Assembly: GCF_902705855.1 (NCBI RefSeq)
Contig: NZ_CACSIJ010000003.1
Span: 1-51,058, forward strand
Reading direction: 5' to 3'
Origin: Zhongshania aliphaticivorans
Lineage (GTDB): Bacteria; Pseudomonadota; Gammaproteobacteria; Pseudomonadales; Spongiibacteraceae
DNA length: 51,058 bases
Notes under the pieces: generated by a model
Told to the model about the DNA's origin: nothing
What the model saw: the letters and a program-made list of their open reading frames with translations, nothing else
Database searches by the model: none
Made by a program: the position numbers and the translations under genes
In this document: piece after piece, positions 48,291 through 51,058 of the stretch
How positions within the stretch are numbered: position 1 is the stretch's first letter
Layout: each line of letters begins with the position of its first letter

Positions 48291-50390
48291 TTAAAATTGC
48301 TTTGCAAAGGACACGCTAACACTGCGTCCTATACCTTTAAAGTTGCGCGCATCTGAACCTGTGGTTTGCGAATAGTAAGTGAAATAGTCTTCGTTGCTAA
48401 GGTTTTGCACGCCTAGGCTGAGTGTGCCAAAGCTGGCGGCGTAATCGATATTGGTGTCTATGGTGGTATAGCCTTTGAATTTGGTTGTTGTTTGGCCGCT
48501 GCTATTTTTAAAATTGCGGTCTTGAACATGGCTAAGTTGCAGGCGAGAGTTGAGTTTGTCGGTCCATTCACGATCCCAGCTCAGATTGATTCTGTTGGGG
48601 CCGATATTGGCGCCCGCCATATCGGTGTCTACTTTACCGTCGGCGTCTGAATCGTATTCACCCTCTTGTCGAGCAACGCGAAGGTTTAAGGTGTCTACCT
48701 CACTGGCAAACCAAGTGCTTCGGAATTCAATGCCGCTGATTTCTGTTTTTTCACGCTTAACAGTATAAATTCCATCGGCGTTGGCTTCTAAGCGCTGCCC
48801 AAAATCTGAATCTGACTGGTAATAGCTTAGTTGCACTTGAAAGTTGCGATTGGTGTATTCCGCGCCAATTTCTGTGTTGTCAGTAATGATAGGTTCTAGG
48901 TCTAGGAATGTTTCGACACTTTGATTTGCTGTGTTTATTCCCCGTAGTACGCGGCCGACATCGGCCATTGAAAAGCCTTCAGAGGCATTACCAAATAGCC
49001 GCCAGGTGTCGGTGATTTTGTAGGTGGCGCCGATATTGAATAGGGTGTCGTCAAATTCAGGATTGCCGCCCTTTACAAATTGGCCGCCGTTATACGACGC
49101 TAGGGTGGTGAAGTCGCCGACTGCTAATTCTGAGTTTTCTTGGCGAACACCGGCGGTGAGTGTGAGGTCTTGGACGCCGACATACTCCACTTGTAGGAAG
49201 GGCGCGTAATTTTCATACTCGGTTTTAGGAACCCAGTAACGGCCAGTGGTTATCAATTTTTGGTATGTGGTATCGGTGAAAATATCCATACCATAAACTA
49301 AGTTCACGGGCAGGCCAGCGACCTCATCTTTGATCAAGGTAATTTTAATGCCTTGCTTCTCAGAGTTATTTTGCGATTGATCAAATACCGATGCACCAAT
49401 GGCGGGGTCTTGGAATGTAGCTGCGACACTGCCACCATAAGTTGCGGCAAACTCTTGAGTAAATACGTGGGCGCGGAGTTTATGACCCAAAAAGTTTTCG
49501 TTGGTGTAATTAAAGCTCAGTAGGGTGACTTCATTACTGACCGGTTCACCCTGCACATTGCCTTTTTCTGCGGTGGTAGGTACACCGGCGTCGATGTCTC
49601 CGTCTACGCCAACCCAGTCATTATTTCCTGAAATATCATAGTGATTCACCGTCATTTCAAGACGCTGATCGGCCCAGTTGTAACCTAGCTTCAAAAAGAC
49701 ATTGGCCATCTCAGAGTCTAGCGTGTCGCCCTGCGCATTATCAAAACCGATGATGTCGCCATTGGCGTCATAGCCTATGCCGCTCTCACGGTAACCAATA
49801 CTTGCCAAACCATCAAAATTATCCCAGCTACCTGATGCGCTGTAATTTACACCGTAGCCCAAGCTTTCACCGAAATCTTCTTCTTGGAAGAAGGACTCTA
49901 TGCGAATGCTTTGCTCTGTGGTGTCGCTGGGGCGCTTGGTGATCAGATTGATAATCCCGCCTGATGCGCCCAAGCCGTGAATCGCATTGGCGCCGTGTAT
50001 AACTTCAACTCGTTCAAGCATCAGAGGATCGATGGTGTGAGCATCGCGACCGCCGTCCCGCAAAGGATTGGATTGTGGTACGCCGTCGACTAGATATAAA
50101 GGCTTACGGCCGCGTAGACTTTCTCCGGCGCTGGTCATTTTTTGGCGGCTTGGTGCAAAGCTGGGAATCAGATTACCAAGGATGGTAGACATATCACTGG
50201 TAACGCCCATTTGCTTGATTAGCTCTTGTTCGTTAATAACCGTGACGGTATTGGCAATAGTGCTGAGTGGGCGCTCTGAGCGGCTGGCAGTAACAACCAT
50301 TTCCTCGGTGAACTCTTTGGCGGTAGCGCTGCCGCTAGCGGCGATTAGCGCCAGTGTCGTCAAAGATAATGATTGTTTGAAATTGCTCAT
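48291..50390 (-). CDS. TonB-dependent siderophore receptor
   Basis: This outer-membrane receptor has 699 residues from ATG 50390 (GAGG at 50396-50399, 5 bases before). A signal peptide (about 1-25) is followed by a TonB box/plug start (EEMVVTASRSERPLSTIANTV) and the plug motif RVEVIHGANAIHGLGASGGIINLITKRP. The 22-strand barrel ends in FKGIGRSVSVSFAKQF, with aromatic C-terminal Phe. NLSNEDYFTYYSQTTG is a typical last-strand block. A near-consensus Fur box lies upstream, so it is iron-repressed. The ligand (ferric siderophore) is not evident. The PepSY gene follows. Confidence 0.93.
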   Translation of the reverse strand: MSNFKQSLSLTTLALIAASGSATAKEFTEEMVVTASRSERPLSTIANTVTVINEQELIKQMGVTSDMSTILGNLIPSFAPSRQKMTSAGESLRGRKPLYLVDGVPQSNPLRDGGRDAHTIDPLMLERVEVIHGANAIHGLGASGGIINLITKRPSDTTEQSIRIESFFQEEDFGESLGYGVNYSASGSWDNFDGLASIGYRESGIGYDANGDIIGFDNAQGDTLDSEMANVFLKLGYNWADQRLEMTVNHYDISGNNDWVGVDGDIDAGVPTTAEKGNVQGEPVSNEVTLLSFNYTNENFLGHKLRAHVFTQEFAATYGGSVAATFQDPAIGASVFDQSQNNSEKQGIKITLIKDEVAGLPVNLVYGMDIFTDTTYQKLITTGRYWVPKTEYENYAPFLQVEYVGVQDLTLTAGVRQENSELAVGDFTTLASYNGGQFVKGGNPEFDDTLFNIGATYKITDTWRLFGNASEGFSMADVGRVLRGINTANQSVETFLDLEPIITDNTEIGAEYTNRNFQVQLSYYQSDSDFGQRLEANADGIYTVKREKTEISGIEFRSTWFASEVDTLNLRVARQEGEYDSDADGKVDTDMAGANIGPNRINLSWDREWTDKLNSRLQLSHVQDRNFKNSSGQTTTKFKGYTTIDTNIDYAASFGTLSLGVQNLSNEDYFTYYSQTTGSDARNFKGIGRSVSVSFAKQF

Positions 50391-50395
50391 AGAAG

Positions 50396-50399
50396 CCTC
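50396..50399 (-). promoter_or_regulatory. Ribosome-binding site deciding the TonB receptor start
   Basis: GAGG on the minus strand, 5 bases before ATG 50390; the in-frame start at 50405 lacks such a site. Confidence 0.7.
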
Positions 50400-50450
50400 A
50401 TGCACGGCGTTGCCGCGTTGTGGGTGTTTTTAAAATTTGTGAATTGTATG

Positions 50451-50469
50451 GCTTATGAGAATCATTATC
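50451..50469 (-). promoter_or_regulatory. Fur box upstream of the TonB receptor
   Basis: By eye, 16 of 19 bases match the consensus GATAATGATAATCATTATC, including the whole right half. It is centred about 70 bases before the receptor ATG, within promoter range. Confidence 0.85.
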
Positions 50470-51058
50470 AATATTGGCGCAAAGAACCTTGAAGCTGGGA
50501 CATGTGAGCGACGCGATTGCCATCGAGTATCATCGATTAGCTTTCCAGTTTATTGCCAGTCTTGGTTTGGCCCTCGCTGGGCGACTTACTTTATTCGGCA
50601 CTCTGTGCCTCACCCTACGGGTCGCCAAAAAGCGGCGATCAAATAGAAAGCTTTGTCTTTTTGCTTGCCCAAAAAGAAAGTAAGCAAAGAAAAAGGGCAC
50701 CCTGCATCACCGTCGATGGCAAAAAGCGCCATCGATTCCCCTCCGCGCTTCACAAGTAACGGCGCGGGAAAAACTCGTCTTCGGCTCAAACAGTTTCCCG
50801 CTTAACCCGTTACTTGCTCCAGTGCTCAGCGGTGCTGAAGGGAAATTGGCGTATGCTGCGAGTAACGTTGTTAAAGTGGTACTGTTTGTCTAATGTCGGA
50901 ATACTGCGCCGGCCTTAGTCCCGCTTTTGAACTCACCGAGCATCGCAGAAATTCAATGGGATGCTTTTAGCGAGGACTGTCTGAGCTGAAGGCGAGTTCC
51001 GCAGCGATCCCATTGGATTTTTGTGAGCGCAGGGTACCCGAAGGGTGAGTGATAGCGG
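50470..51058. repeat. Gene-free, hairpin-rich region at the right edge
   Basis: Short ORFs occur but none has a ribosome site or a recognisable product. Complementary pairs are 50622-50626/50634-50638, 50656-50663/50670-50677, 50713-50720/50728-50735, 50753-50762/50807-50816 (with inner 50764-50771/50794-50801), 50826-50830/50834-50838 and 50954-50962/51007-51015. Similar sequences, with the motif CTTTTTGGGCAAGCAAAAAG and an ending GCAGGGTACCCGAAGGG, are common as dispersed intergenic repeats in gammaproteobacteria as I remember them; this needs a search. The element runs beyond the window. Confidence 0.45.

Noticed and set aside
50455-50759. Three overlapping 63-69-codon ORFs in the right-hand tail
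   Set aside because: They lie across conserved-looking hairpins, have no ribosome site and no recognisable product; the region is better explained as a structured or repetitive element.
1-51058. tRNA, rRNA, CRISPR array, toxin-antitoxin or phage modules
   Set aside because: Read by eye on both strands; no regularly spaced repeats, no recognisable RNA gene cores, no phage structural genes. A covariance-model scan would be needed to exclude small RNAs.

Overview
The window looks like a chromosomal segment of a marine-type gammaproteobacterium, most likely a Cellvibrionales/Spongiibacteraceae-like organism (Zhongshania or Spongiibacter relatives). This is inferred from gene content: paired acyl-CoA dehydrogenases, a KshA-like Rieske oxygenase, a Pseudomonas-type phaD/phasin cluster, PA2778/PA2779 and PA3286 homologues, a FadE of E. 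coli size, and the gammaproteobacterial order yrfG-hslR-hslO-pckA. No database was searched, so the taxonomy is inference. Genes are densely packed on both strands. I saw no rRNA, tRNA, CRISPR array or prophage.

Layout. 1-214: the 3' end of an IS30-family element. 288-1151: a dienelactone-hydrolase-like protein. 1198-7275 (minus): moaA, cupin, MoxR ATPase, VWA protein, DUF502 and trkH, closely spaced. 7395-14050: a secreted repeat protein, a Rieske oxygenase, a small secreted protein, murI-peroxiredoxin (minus), cobS, and a glycine-zipper/PA2779/PA2778 envelope trio. 14158-16473: tex. 16558-19634: a polyhydroxyalkanoate granule locus (phaD-like regulator, two phasins, divergent alpha/beta hydrolase). 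19654-24914: a methyltransferase, then pckA, hslO, hslR, yrfG and an unannotated 59-residue ORF. 25120-29481: two adjacent acyl-CoA dehydrogenases, a TetR regulator and a divergent KAS III. 29543-34822: a lipid-modification locus (Cfa-like methyltransferase, DUF1365, FAD oxidoreductase; divergent MFS carrier and chalcone-isomerase-like protein). 34878-39030: a PA3286-like KAS III divergent from fadE, then a DUF2007 protein. 39226-43869: ilvD, an MscS channel, a NUDIX hydrolase and an SDR. 43891-50390: hemW, an IS4-family element, rlpA, and a Fur-controlled PepSY/TonB receptor iron-uptake pair. 50470-51058: gene-free, hairpin-rich DNA.

How the parts fit together. Much of the window concerns acyl-CoA and lipid metabolism: beta-oxidation (fadE and the paired dehydrogenases), shunting of degradation products back into synthesis (PA3286-like KAS III), carbon storage (phasins), gluconeogenesis (pckA) and membrane fatty-acid modification (Cfa locus). 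The Rieske oxygenase and dehydrogenase pair fit growth on steroid- or terpenoid-like compounds, but the substrate cannot be read from sequence.

The most unusual structure lies at 45047-47149. Two copies of a roughly 110-bp MITE-like element flank rlpA. A complete 1325-bp IS4-family element sits inside the terminal repeat of one copy, next to the hemW start codon. The end of the other copy supplies the last codons and stop of the PepSY gene. The right-hand tail (50622-51015) is a second unexplained structure, a string of hairpins, two of which share the same loop. I found no clearly new defence or biosynthetic system.
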